A stretch of 42,180 nt of DNA from an uncultured Phycisphaera sp. (GTDB taxonomy: Bacteria > Planctomycetota > Phycisphaerae > Phycisphaerales > SM1A02): assembly GCA_937919685.1 (NCBI GenBank), contig CALFOM010000002.1, positions 1 through 42,180 of the forward strand, in the 5' to 3' direction. The notes under the pieces are model-generated. The model did not search any database. It worked only from the letters and a program-made list of their open reading frames with translations, and was not told the origin of the DNA. Of the stretch, positions 1 through 6,527 are shown piece by piece. The translations under genes and the position numbers were made by a program. Position 1 is the stretch's first letter, and the number at the start of each line of letters is the position of its first letter.

Positions 1-34
1 GCTGATGCCGCTGATGCGATGATCGAAAGAAGAA

Positions 35-244
35 TCAGCGGCCCACCGATTCGGATTCCTCGGTTCCAGCTTCCCACGCTTCCCACGCTTCCCACGCTTC
101 CCACGCTTCGGCTTTTTCCTGAGCGATTCCGCATGACTCCAAGGTACCTCCGAAACTGAACCGGGGGTAGGAGAACTTCGTCAACTCACCGTTTTCGGAC
201 GGCATCATCGACTCCGGAGAGAGTCTCACCTCACTCCTGATCAA
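35..244 (-). CDS. possible small protein with AWE tripeptide repeats, downstream of rpoN
   Basis: A 69-codon open frame begins with TTG next to the rpoN stop; a GTG at 229 preceded by AGGAG is an alternative start. The product has no family I recognise. Its only striking part is a run of Ala-Trp-Glu triplets near residues 46-58, which is simply the translation of the 9-bp tandem repeat at 70-109. A non-repetitive first half (Phe/Tyr/Pro-containing) is compatible with a real gene, but in DNA this GC-rich such frames arise by chance. It could equally be non-coding trailer sequence of rpoN. Confidence 0.2.
   Translation of the reverse strand: MIRSEVRLSPESMMPSENGELTKFSYPRFSFGGTLESCGIAQEKAEAWEAWEAWEAWEAGTEESESVGR
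70..109. repeat. 9-bp tandem repeat, about 4.4 copies of CTTCCCACG
   Basis: Four exact copies of CTTCCCACG lie at 70-105, followed by CTTC. They sit just beyond the 3' end of rpoN. Read on the minus strand each copy gives GAAGCGTGG in register, coding Ala-Trp-Glu if translated. Perfect identity among copies suggests recent slippage expansion. Confidence 0.9.
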
Positions 245-245
245 C

Positions 246-1757
246 TCAACCGTGGATCTTCCGCCGCCGGGCCGGAGGGATTCCGAGTTGTTCGCGGTAC
301 TTGACCACAGTTCGCCGCGCGATCTCGACGCCCTTCTCCTTCAGCGCGTCGGCAAGTTTCTGGTCGCTCAATGGTTTCAATTTGTCCTCGGCCTCGACGA
401 TCTCCTGGAGGATCGCCTTGATCGCCTCCCAGCTCTTTTCGCCCCCCTCCTCCGACTCCCGCCCGCCCGAGAAAAACCGGCGAAGCGGGTACATCCCACG
501 TGGCGTCTGGATCCACTTCTCGCTGACTGCTCGACTGACCGTCGCCACGTGTACGCCCAGTTGATCCGCGACTTCCGTCATCGGAAGTGGTTTGAGAAAC
601 TGCGGCCCGTGATCGAAGAACTCTCGCTGGCGATCGAGCACGACCCGGACCACGCGAAGAAGTGTATTCGTGCGTTGGTTGACCGCGTCAATCAACCAGG
701 TGGCGTCTCGAACCGCCTGATCGATGAATCCTCGATCACCTTCGGCGAGGCTCTTGTCCTTCTTCATGCCCTCGACCTGCGGATTGATACGCAGTGGCGG
801 GACGACGCCGTCGGCCAAGGCCGCGACGTAGGTGTCGGTTTCCGATTCGTACTCGACCATGACGTCCGGAATCACCACCGAGGAATCCGCATTGACCAGT
901 TCCCGGCCGGGCCACAGGGTGAGACGGCGCATGATCGCCTTGGCTGTTTGCACGCGTTCCAGCGGCATCTCCGCATCCTTTGCGATCTTCGGAAGTCGAT
1001 TCTCGATGAGATCCTCGAAGTGTTCGCCGATGAGCACCGCGGCATCCGTCCATCCTCCGTCCTCGTCACCTTCGTGTTCGACGATCGCATCGATCTGCAG
1101 CAGGAGGGATTCCTGTTTCGATCGCGCCATGAGGCCGGGCGGATCGAGAATCCGCTGGAGTCGATCGAGGGTGCGTCCCAGCAGTTCCAGCGACCACTCC
1201 TCGATGTCGAGTTCCCGGCCCTGTTCAAAGATGGTGTCGAGATCGGTGTCGAGAAGCCCGTCGTCGTCGACGTATTCGATAAGTCGCCGCCCGGTCCGAG
1301 CCTGATTCTCTGGCGCATCGATGAAACGCCATTGTTCCTCAAGTTGCGCCGCGAGGCTCAGTCCTCGCCCCGCGGTGTTGGCCATCGCATCCATCTTGCG
1401 GTCGCGATCGCCAGCCGAGGCTGACGGCTTGCTGGCGCCGTAGTCGTCACCATCCCAAACGTCTCGATAGCGAGACTCCAACTCGGCCAGTCGATTGAAG
1501 TCCTCAGCGCCTTCGCCGGCGACGAACTCCCGCTCGGTATCGGCGACGTCGATCCCCCCACCATCCTCGCGGACGTCACCTTCGCCGGGTTCGACAAGTT
1601 CCAGTGCGACGTTCTTCTCGAGCTCCTGCTCGATCCGTTCCTGCAGCGCCGCCAACGGCAACTGGAGGATCTCCATCGACTGGATCATCCTCGGCGCCAG
1701 CTTCATGTGCTGGCCGAGCCCCATTTGCTGTCGAGTGTCGAATCGCATCACGTTCAT
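246..1757 (-). CDS. rpoN: RNA polymerase sigma-54 factor RpoN
   Basis: This is sigma-54, which directs core RNA polymerase to -24/-12 promoters and needs an AAA+ activator to open DNA. At 503 residues it is full length. Region I is at residues 1-50, rich in Gln and Leu (QQMGLGQHMKLAP, then SMEILQLPLAAL). It is followed by an acidic linker, the core-binding domain, a helix-turn-helix around 385-425 (VADQLGVHVATVSRAV), and the diagnostic RpoN box ARRTVVKYRE at about 480-489. The ATG at 1757 lacks a strong Shine-Dalgarno, but the N-terminus matches the family start. Its activator and kinase are encoded at 20336-22836 within the flagellar cluster, so flagellar transcription is the obvious target. 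Both flanks carry 9-bp tandem repeats. Confidence 0.97.
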   Translation of the reverse strand: MNVMRFDTRQQMGLGQHMKLAPRMIQSMEILQLPLAALQERIEQELEKNVALELVEPGEGDVREDGGGIDVADTEREFVAGEGAEDFNRLAELESRYRDVWDGDDYGASKPSASAGDRDRKMDAMANTAGRGLSLAAQLEEQWRFIDAPENQARTGRRLIEYVDDDGLLDTDLDTIFEQGRELDIEEWSLELLGRTLDRLQRILDPPGLMARSKQESLLLQIDAIVEHEGDEDGGWTDAAVLIGEHFEDLIENRLPKIAKDAEMPLERVQTAKAIMRRLTLWPGRELVNADSSVVIPDVMVEYESETDTYVAALADGVVPPLRINPQVEGMKKDKSLAEGDRGFIDQAVRDATWLIDAVNQRTNTLLRVVRVVLDRQREFFDHGPQFLKPLPMTEVADQLGVHVATVSRAVSEKWIQTPRGMYPLRRFFSGGRESEEGGEKSWEAIKAILQEIVEAEDKLKPLSDQKLADALKEKGVEIARRTVVKYREQLGIPPARRRKIHG

Positions 1758-1944
1758 GGCACGGGTCGTCCGGGATGGGGACGCATTCCGTTGGCATCCT
1801 GCCGGAGGGCTCCGCGGGGCGTCGATCCTTTGACACCCAACCGTCGCGGGCCATCCCTAGATTCAAACCGTGCCTTGGCATGGTATCGCCCCCGGGGTCT
1901 AGAACGTCGTCCGGTCGAGAACTCCCAGAGAACATTGCTTTTTC

Positions 1945-2005
1945 AGCTTCCATGTTTTTTATGTTTTTCATGTCTTCCATGTCTTCCATGTTTTTCATGT
2001 CTTCC
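1945..2005. repeat. degenerate 9-bp tandem repeat in the rpoN leader
   Basis: About six to seven consecutive 9-bp units of the form GTYTTYCAT on the plus strand (ATGRAARAC on the minus), with unit boundaries at 1954, 1963, 1972, 1981, 1990 and 1999. Two unit types alternate: GTTTTTCAT and GTCTTCCAT. It lies about 190-250 bp upstream of the rpoN start codon. Confidence 0.85.
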
Positions 2006-2054
2006 GGAAGTCCTGACCGTCATCGATGAAGGCTTCGGCCCCTCCTCTTCGAAC

Positions 2055-2073
2055 AAAAAGGCCTCAATAGGCC
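2055..2073 (-). terminator. probable intrinsic terminator of the dnaX-ebfC-recR operon
   Basis: On the minus strand GGCCT-ATTG-AGGCC forms a 5-bp stem with a 4-nt loop, followed directly by TTTTTG. It lies about 45 bp past the recR stop codon, in the right orientation. Confidence 0.6.
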
Positions 2074-2118
2074 CGGGAAGCCGGATGTGATGGAGGGTCG
2101 GAATGCCGATCGGAACTG

Positions 2119-2742
2119 CTACTCGATGGGCCGCCGCTCGGTGATGGCGTCGGACAATACGGCCCGGCTGGCGTACTCGATCTGGGATCCCGACGGGAGA
2201 CCGCGGGCAAGCCTGGTGGTCAAGACACCGAGTCGCCGCGCCTCCTCCGCAAGATGCAAGGCGGTGGTGTCCCCTTCCATATCCGGATTGAGCCCGAGAA
2301 CGATCTCCTGAACGGCGACGCCTCGGGCATTCCGGGCCGGATCACGGAGTCGTGAAAGTAGGTCGTCGACGGTCAGACCGTCCGGACCGATGCCGTCAAG
2401 CGGATCGAGCCGACCGAGTAGAACGTGGTAGATCCCGTGATGCATTCCCGTCTGCTCCAGACTGATCAGATCGCGAGGCTGCTCTACCACCAGCACCACC
2501 GAAGCGTCCCGCTCCGCATCACTGCAAATGGGACAGGGATCGACGTCCGTGAGATTCCAGCACACCGAACAATGCTTCACCGAGTCCTTCACCTGCGTGA
2601 TCGAACGGGCGAGACCAAGCGCTTCATCCCGACCACTCTTCATCACGAAGAATGCCAGTCGCTCGGCACTGCGCCGGCCGATGCCGGGCAATCGGGCGAA
2701 TTCATCGATCAGATTGGAGACGCTTTCTGGATAGACGGCCAT
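2119..2742 (-). CDS. recR: recombination mediator RecR
   Basis: RecR acts with RecO (and RecF) to load RecA onto SSB-coated gapped DNA in recombinational repair. The 207-residue length is normal. It has an N-terminal helix-hairpin-helix (LPGIGRRSAERLAF, about residues 18-31), a four-cysteine zinc finger (Cys58, Cys61, Cys70, Cys73) and a Toprim domain starting near residue 81 (VVLVVEQPRDL). The C-terminal Walker-like segment includes GLPSGSQIEYA. It is last in the dnaX-ebfC-recR order found in many bacteria, 47 bp after ebfC, and is followed by an intrinsic terminator. Confidence 0.96.
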   Translation of the reverse strand: MAVYPESVSNLIDEFARLPGIGRRSAERLAFFVMKSGRDEALGLARSITQVKDSVKHCSVCWNLTDVDPCPICSDAERDASVVLVVEQPRDLISLEQTGMHHGIYHVLLGRLDPLDGIGPDGLTVDDLLSRLRDPARNARGVAVQEIVLGLNPDMEGDTTALHLAEEARRLGVLTTRLARGLPSGSQIEYASRAVLSDAITERRPIE

Positions 2743-2789
2743 GAATGAAGTCTCACATTTCGAGGGATGCGGAAACGATCCTGGAGATC

Positions 2790-3164
2790 TCAGAGCAACC
2801 CGGGAATTCCCCCGGGCGGAAGGGGAATACCCAATTCGGCCGCGGCTTCCTTGAGGTGATCGCTGATCATCTGTTGAGCCCGTTCGAGGGCGGCATTGAC
2901 GGCGCTGGTGATGAGATCCTCGGCCATGCGCTGAGCGTTCCCATCGGCAACATCGACCAGAGTGGAGAGCATCGCCGGGTCGACCTTGACCGATCGGATC
3001 CGCATGCGGCCGTCCGCCACCGCGGTCACCGCCCCCCCGCCGGCATTGGCTTCCACCGTCATGTCGGCAAGTTCAGACCTCGCTCTATCCAGCCGTTGTC
3101 GGATCCGAGGAAGGTCCTTCATGAGACCGCCGAGACCGGCCATTCCCTTAAGTGCATCGAACAT
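2790..3164 (-). CDS. ebfC: YbaB/EbfC family nucleoid-associated protein
   Basis: A small DNA-binding protein of the YbaB/EbfC family, which forms dimers and affects nucleoid structure and gene expression. The 124-residue sequence has the family pattern: a Gly/Met-rich start (MFDALKGMAGLGGLMKDLP), a charged helix, a central beta segment with AGGGAVTAVADG and a C-terminal helix containing DLITSAVNAALERAQQM. Its ATG overlaps the dnaX stop codon (TGATG), so the two are probably translationally coupled. The dnaX-ebfC-recR order supports the call strongly. Confidence 0.93.
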   Translation of the reverse strand: MFDALKGMAGLGGLMKDLPRIRQRLDRARSELADMTVEANAGGGAVTAVADGRMRIRSVKVDPAMLSTLVDVADGNAQRMAEDLITSAVNAALERAQQMISDHLKEAAAELGIPLPPGGIPGLL

Positions 3165-4930
3165 CAGTCTTGCTTCTCCGATGATGCGGCGGTTTCGCCA
3201 CCAGTGGTGGATTCTTCAGTTCTACGTACCTGGACCACGTGGGCGTCGAAGAGATCGACGGCTTCGCGAACCAGGGGGTGATCGTTCACATCCGCGGCCA
3301 CGTCCAACGTCGTCGTCTTCATCGGCGCCGACTCCTTCACGAATTCGATCTCGATCCGACGACCGAACGCCGCGGAAGCGAGCTCTGCGAGACCTTGCGG
3401 CTTCTGGATCGTCCATCCGGCACTTGGTGACGCATCGATTCGCTTGCGGAGTCGAAGCCGGCCTCCCTCCAGTCGATCGAACTCAAAATCATCAAGCATG
3501 GCCCGTTGTTTCGGGGTCCCCGCCGCGGCCTGCAATGCGGCCCAAGGCCCGCGATCGTCCTTGATCGGCGAGGAGGAAGCGTCTGCCTCGACGATCTCCG
3601 ATTTGGGAGGCGTGGTTGCCGGCACCTTCTGGGAAACGGTTCGAGCTGGAATCGCGGCCGGAATCGGCACCGACTTCGGTTCGAGCGCCGGCGCGGACGG
3701 CCGTGGAGCGGATACCGCCGGAGCGACGGTTCGCCCTGACTCAGCGACCTTCAGGCTTTTTTTTTTCGAGGTCGAGGACGACGAAACCGCAACGTCGCCC
3801 GCCAGGAGCGAGGCAGCTCGAGCAAACCTCTCGGACAGCGCCATGCGGGTCACCGCCGCATCTAGAATCGCCCGTGGCGAGGCGCTCACGCGAACCCGCC
3901 CTCCTGCCGCGTCGCACAACGCGATCATGTGGACAAGTTGCTCTGCCTCAAACACCGCAGCTTCTTGGACGAGGGCGGCGGATTCCTCGCTTCCGGTACC
4001 GAGCAGCGCCGGGTCGTCGCCACAGACCCTCGCGGCCAGAAGCAGCCTGAATCGTTCCGCGATCCCGTCCAACGCTCGCTCGGGAGCAAGCCCTTCGGCG
4101 AGAAGTGCGGCCATCGCTCGCAGCGTTGCTGCAGGATCTCCGGCTCCGATCGCCGCCACCACATCCTTCACGATGTCCTCTGGGGGAACGCCGAGCACCC
4201 GCACGAGCAGCGCGGCATCGAGACGGCCGTCGGCCGCCGCCACCACTCTCTCAAGAATGCTCAGGCCATCGCGCATGGACCCGTTGGCGAGTCGGGCGAT
4301 GCGAAGTAGCACCGAATCATCGGCCTCGATCGATTCGCTACCCAGCACCACGGCCAGATGTTCCGCGATCCGACCGACCGAAATCGGTCGGAAGTCGAAT
4401 CGCTGGCATCGACTTTGAATGGTGGGGAGAACCTTGTGCGGCTCGGTCGTGCAGAGGATGAATTTCACATGTGATGGTGGTTCCTCCATGGTCTTCAGCA
4501 ACGCGTTGAACGCCGCGTTGGAGAGCATGTGAACCTCATCGATGATGTAGATCTTGAAGGGGCTTCTCGCCGGGCGGATGCTTGCGTTGGCGATCAGATC
4601 ACGAGCATCCTGCACGCCGTTGTTGCTTGCACCGTCGATCTCGACGACATCCATGTCCTCGCCGCGGAGAATCGCATCCTCCACCGCCACCCGCTCGGAC
4701 TGCTCCTCCGAGACGTTGAGGGCCCGCGCAAAGATGCGAGCCATCGACGTCTTGCCGACGCCTCGAGTCCCACAGAAGAGGTACGCATGCGCCGTCCGAC
4801 CGCGGTCGATCGCTCGCTCGAGCGTCTCCGCGATCGATTCCTGTCCCACGACCTCGGCGAAGGTCCTCGACCGATAGCGTCGAGCGAGAACCTGATAGCC
4901 GGTGGTGGTGTCTGAGGCGGTTTCGGACAT
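3164..4930 (-). CDS. dnaX: DNA polymerase III subunit tau (and probably gamma), clamp loader ATPase
   Basis: DnaX is the AAA+ motor of the clamp loader; the full-length tau form also links polymerase and helicase. The 588-residue protein has Walker A GTRGVGKT at 54-61, a Walker B region with IYIIDEVHML, sensor motif CTTEPHK and an SRC arginine-finger motif (QSRCQRFDFR). It then has domain III, a Ser/Pro/Lys-rich linker from about 380-480 and a C-terminal tau domain. Two oddities: the zinc-binding cysteines normally found between Walker A and Walker B are absent (LNVSEEQSERVAV replaces the Cys module), and the linker start is encoded by an uninterrupted A10 run at 3757-3766, with stops close by in both other frames. 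It lies downstream of the SRP RNA gene and overlaps ebfC. Confidence 0.96.
   Translation of the reverse strand: MSETASDTTTGYQVLARRYRSRTFAEVVGQESIAETLERAIDRGRTAHAYLFCGTRGVGKTSMARIFARALNVSEEQSERVAVEDAILRGEDMDVVEIDGASNNGVQDARDLIANASIRPARSPFKIYIIDEVHMLSNAAFNALLKTMEEPPSHVKFILCTTEPHKVLPTIQSRCQRFDFRPISVGRIAEHLAVVLGSESIEADDSVLLRIARLANGSMRDGLSILERVVAAADGRLDAALLVRVLGVPPEDIVKDVVAAIGAGDPAATLRAMAALLAEGLAPERALDGIAERFRLLLAARVCGDDPALLGTGSEESAALVQEAAVFEAEQLVHMIALCDAAGGRVRVSASPRAILDAAVTRMALSERFARAASLLAGDVAVSSSSTSKKKSLKVAESGRTVAPAVSAPRPSAPALEPKSVPIPAAIPARTVSQKVPATTPPKSEIVEADASSSPIKDDRGPWAALQAAAGTPKQRAMLDDFEFDRLEGGRLRLRKRIDASPSAGWTIQKPQGLAELASAAFGRRIEIEFVKESAPMKTTTLDVAADVNDHPLVREAVDLFDAHVVQVRRTEESTTGGETAASSEKQD
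3757..3766 (-). other. A10 homopolymer: candidate programmed slippage/frameshift site in dnaX
   Basis: On the coding strand ten consecutive A residues encode Lys389-Lys391 and the first base of Ser392. One extra A (or a -1 ribosomal shift) gives KPEGR then TGA, for a product of about 396 residues. One fewer A gives Ala then TGA, about 392 residues. Either product would end just after domain III, like gamma in bacteria that make it by slippage (Thermus) or frameshifting (E. coli). Confidence 0.7.
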
Positions 4931-5024
4931 CGAGCACCCTGTGGGTCAAGGGACCGAGGAAATGATGGAAAGACCTCACAGGGGAGGACCGCGAAGAAAA
5001 CACGGCGAATGAGGCCGTCGAGAT

Positions 5025-5148
5025 GGCGGGGCGGAGGACGGCCAGGCGACCGAAGACCCGAACGACGAAGCGTGTGGCTGCTGCCGTCAAGCCCTGACCA
5101 GGTTGGCGAGCCGTCCGTCCGACGGACCCGACCGTCCTCCGCGCCGCG
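5025..5148 (-). ncRNA. ffs: signal recognition particle RNA, small bacterial type
   Basis: The minus strand at 5076-5099 carries the SRP RNA domain IV core. GGTCAGG and AGCAGCC flank a 3-bp stem (GCT/GGC) capped by the tetraloop TGAC, one of the allowed URRC class. The segment before it (GCCAACCTGGTCAGG) and after it (AGCAGCCACACG) also matches the usual small SRP RNA. The ends are defined by a perfect 11-bp closing stem, 5031-5041 with 5132-5142, extended past one mismatch to 5026/5147. The RNA is about 120 nt, with no Alu domain apparent. It lies upstream of dnaX on the same strand, a classic location. It binds Ffh to target membrane and secreted proteins. Exact ends are inferred. Confidence 0.88.
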
Positions 5149-5167
5149 ATTCACGACCCGAAATGCC

Positions 5168-5173
5168 ATCGTA
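5168..5173 (-). promoter_or_regulatory. possible -10 element for the SRP RNA
   Basis: TACGAT on the minus strand lies about 20 nt before the folded SRP RNA 5' end. No good -35 match is visible at 16-18 bp, so the call rests on position and a single hexamer. Confidence 0.25.
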
Positions 5174-5217
5174 GCTCGTTTCCGGCCGAGCGGGCCGAGG
5201 AAGATGTCTCCGCCGCG

Positions 5218-5223
5218 TAGAAT
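5218..5223 (+). promoter_or_regulatory. possible -10 element directly before the PIN-TRAM gene
   Basis: TAGAAT ends 8 bp before the ATG at 5232. If used, transcription would begin at or within a base or two of the start codon, giving a leaderless mRNA. This would fit the absence of a Shine-Dalgarno. No -35 is recognisable. Confidence 0.3.
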
Positions 5224-5231
5224 CGTCGGCA

Positions 5232-6500
5232 ATGGAACCCAACCCCCCCACTCCCCAGCCCACTCCGGGGATCTCGACCCCGTCGGACCTTGAGGTGACC
5301 TCTTCCCGATCGCAGCGGCTCCTGCTCTTGGTGGTCCGGCTCCTCTTTCTTGTCCTGCTGGTCTCGATCTCGATGCTCACCATCGCGGGGAGGGCGAGTG
5401 GTCCGCAGGAATTCCAACTCCAGACTTTTCTCGGCGTGCTTCTTGCGAGCGCCGCGATCGGCACCATCGTCATCGTGCTCGACGCGATGACCCCGAACAA
5501 GCGGCTCTCCTCCGTGGTCGGCGTATACATGGGGATCTGCTTCGGACTCGTCGCGGCGGTCGCGATCAGTTTTCTCATCGACACCGTCGCCAACGCGATG
5601 GGTGGCGCCGAGGGAGAGTCGTCCGTGTACCTCGGGGTCTCCAAGGCCGTACTCGCACTGGTGATCTGCTACCTCTCCGTCTCCGTGGTATTGACCACGA
5701 AGGACGACTTCCGAATCGTTCTTCCCTACGTCGAATTCGCCCGACAGGTCCGGGGGATTCGCCCGATGCTCGTGGATACCGCCACCCTCGTCGATGGACG
5801 GATCGACAATCTCGGGCAGGCTGGTTTTATTGACGCACCGATCCTGATACCCGAATTCGTGCTCGAAGAACTGCAGACACTCTCGGACAGTCTCGACCGG
5901 CAGAAACGAATACGGGGTCGACGCGGTCTGGACATCGTCTCGAAGATGCAGCAGAACCCCTTCCTCGACGTTGCCATCGATTCGACCCGCCCTCCAGGCG
6001 TCGGTGTGGATGCGATGCTGGTCGAGATGGCCCGCGATCAGGACCTGCGGATCCTGACTTCCGATATCAACCTTCGGAAGATCGCCGAGATCAACGGGCT
6101 GACAGTGCTCAACATTAATGACGTCGCCCGATCTCTGCGGCACTCGTCGATTCCCGGCGACCTCATCGAAATCGAACTCGTCAAAGCCGGTGAGGAGAAT
6201 GAACAAGCGGTGGGGTATCTTCCGGACGGAACTATGGTCGTGGTGCAGGGTGGTGGCCAACTGCTCGGCCAGATCGTCAATGCCGTGGTGACGAACTCAC
6301 TACAGACCGCCGCCGGAAGAATGATCTTTGCCCGGGTCGGAGCCGCAGAAGACCCGGAGGAATCCAAACCTGCACCGCTGAGTTCCGTGGCGAGGGCCGC
6401 GACCAGCCAGCCGAAGTCCACGGGGCCGGGACCGAAAGCCGAGGGCCAACCCGAATCCGGCCGTGGCCGGTCGCCACGACGACAGAATCCTCGGTCGTGA
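5232..6500 (+). CDS. membrane-anchored PIN-TRAM domain protein (YacL type)
   Basis: The 422-residue protein has four hydrophobic segments near residues 29-52, 65-85, 93-117 and 134-155. A cytoplasmic PIN nuclease-like domain follows at about 178-300, then a TRAM domain near 305-370 (GDLIEIELVKAG, VVVQGGGQLLG) and a Pro/Arg-rich tail. PIN acidic residues appear intact: Asp182 (MLVDTATLVDGRI), Glu212, Asp260 and Asp278 (LTSDINL). This architecture is that of the YacL family, widespread and poorly characterised; an RNase role is plausible from the fold but not proven. It diverges from the SRP RNA/dnaX operon and converges on the sulfotransferase gene with a 27-bp gap. No clear ribosome-binding site precedes the ATG. 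Confidence 0.85.
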   Translation: MEPNPPTPQPTPGISTPSDLEVTSSRSQRLLLLVVRLLFLVLLVSISMLTIAGRASGPQEFQLQTFLGVLLASAAIGTIVIVLDAMTPNKRLSSVVGVYMGICFGLVAAVAISFLIDTVANAMGGAEGESSVYLGVSKAVLALVICYLSVSVVLTTKDDFRIVLPYVEFARQVRGIRPMLVDTATLVDGRIDNLGQAGFIDAPILIPEFVLEELQTLSDSLDRQKRIRGRRGLDIVSKMQQNPFLDVAIDSTRPPGVGVDAMLVEMARDQDLRILTSDINLRKIAEINGLTVLNINDVARSLRHSSIPGDLIEIELVKAGEENEQAVGYLPDGTMVVVQGGGQLLGQIVNAVVTNSLQTAAGRMIFARVGAAEDPEESKPAPLSSVARAATSQPKSTGPGPKAEGQPESGRGRSPRRQNPRS

Positions 6501-6527
6501 CCTTCCAACGAAGCCGAGCTATTCTTT

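Larger units (their letters stand above)
1758..2118. other. intergenic region between rpoN and recR
   Basis: This 361-bp gap holds the leader of rpoN (minus strand), a degenerate 9-bp repeat array at 1945-2005 and the presumed recR terminator at 2055-2073. I see no convincing -24/-12 or -35/-10 promoter and no RNA gene. A minus-strand frame starting inside the repeat (MKNMEDMEDMK) runs into rpoN in another frame and is not credible as a gene. Confidence 0.7.

Noticed and set aside
252-1424. 390-codon plus-strand open frame
   Set aside because: It lies fully antisense to rpoN, has no recognisable domain, and such long antisense frames are expected at this GC content.
1576-1998. Minus-strand frame starting MKNMEDMEDMK
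   Set aside because: Its start is just the 9-bp repeat translated; it then overlaps rpoN in a different frame.
70-2005. Tandem arrays considered as a CRISPR array
   Set aside because: Units are 9 bp with no spacers and no cas genes are present.
3444-4418. 324-codon plus-strand open frame
   Set aside because: Antisense to dnaX; Ser/Arg/Ala-rich low-complexity composition typical of a shadow frame.
5151-6260. 369-codon minus-strand open frame
   Set aside because: Antisense to the PIN-TRAM gene and very His/Asp/Arg-rich, a shadow pattern.
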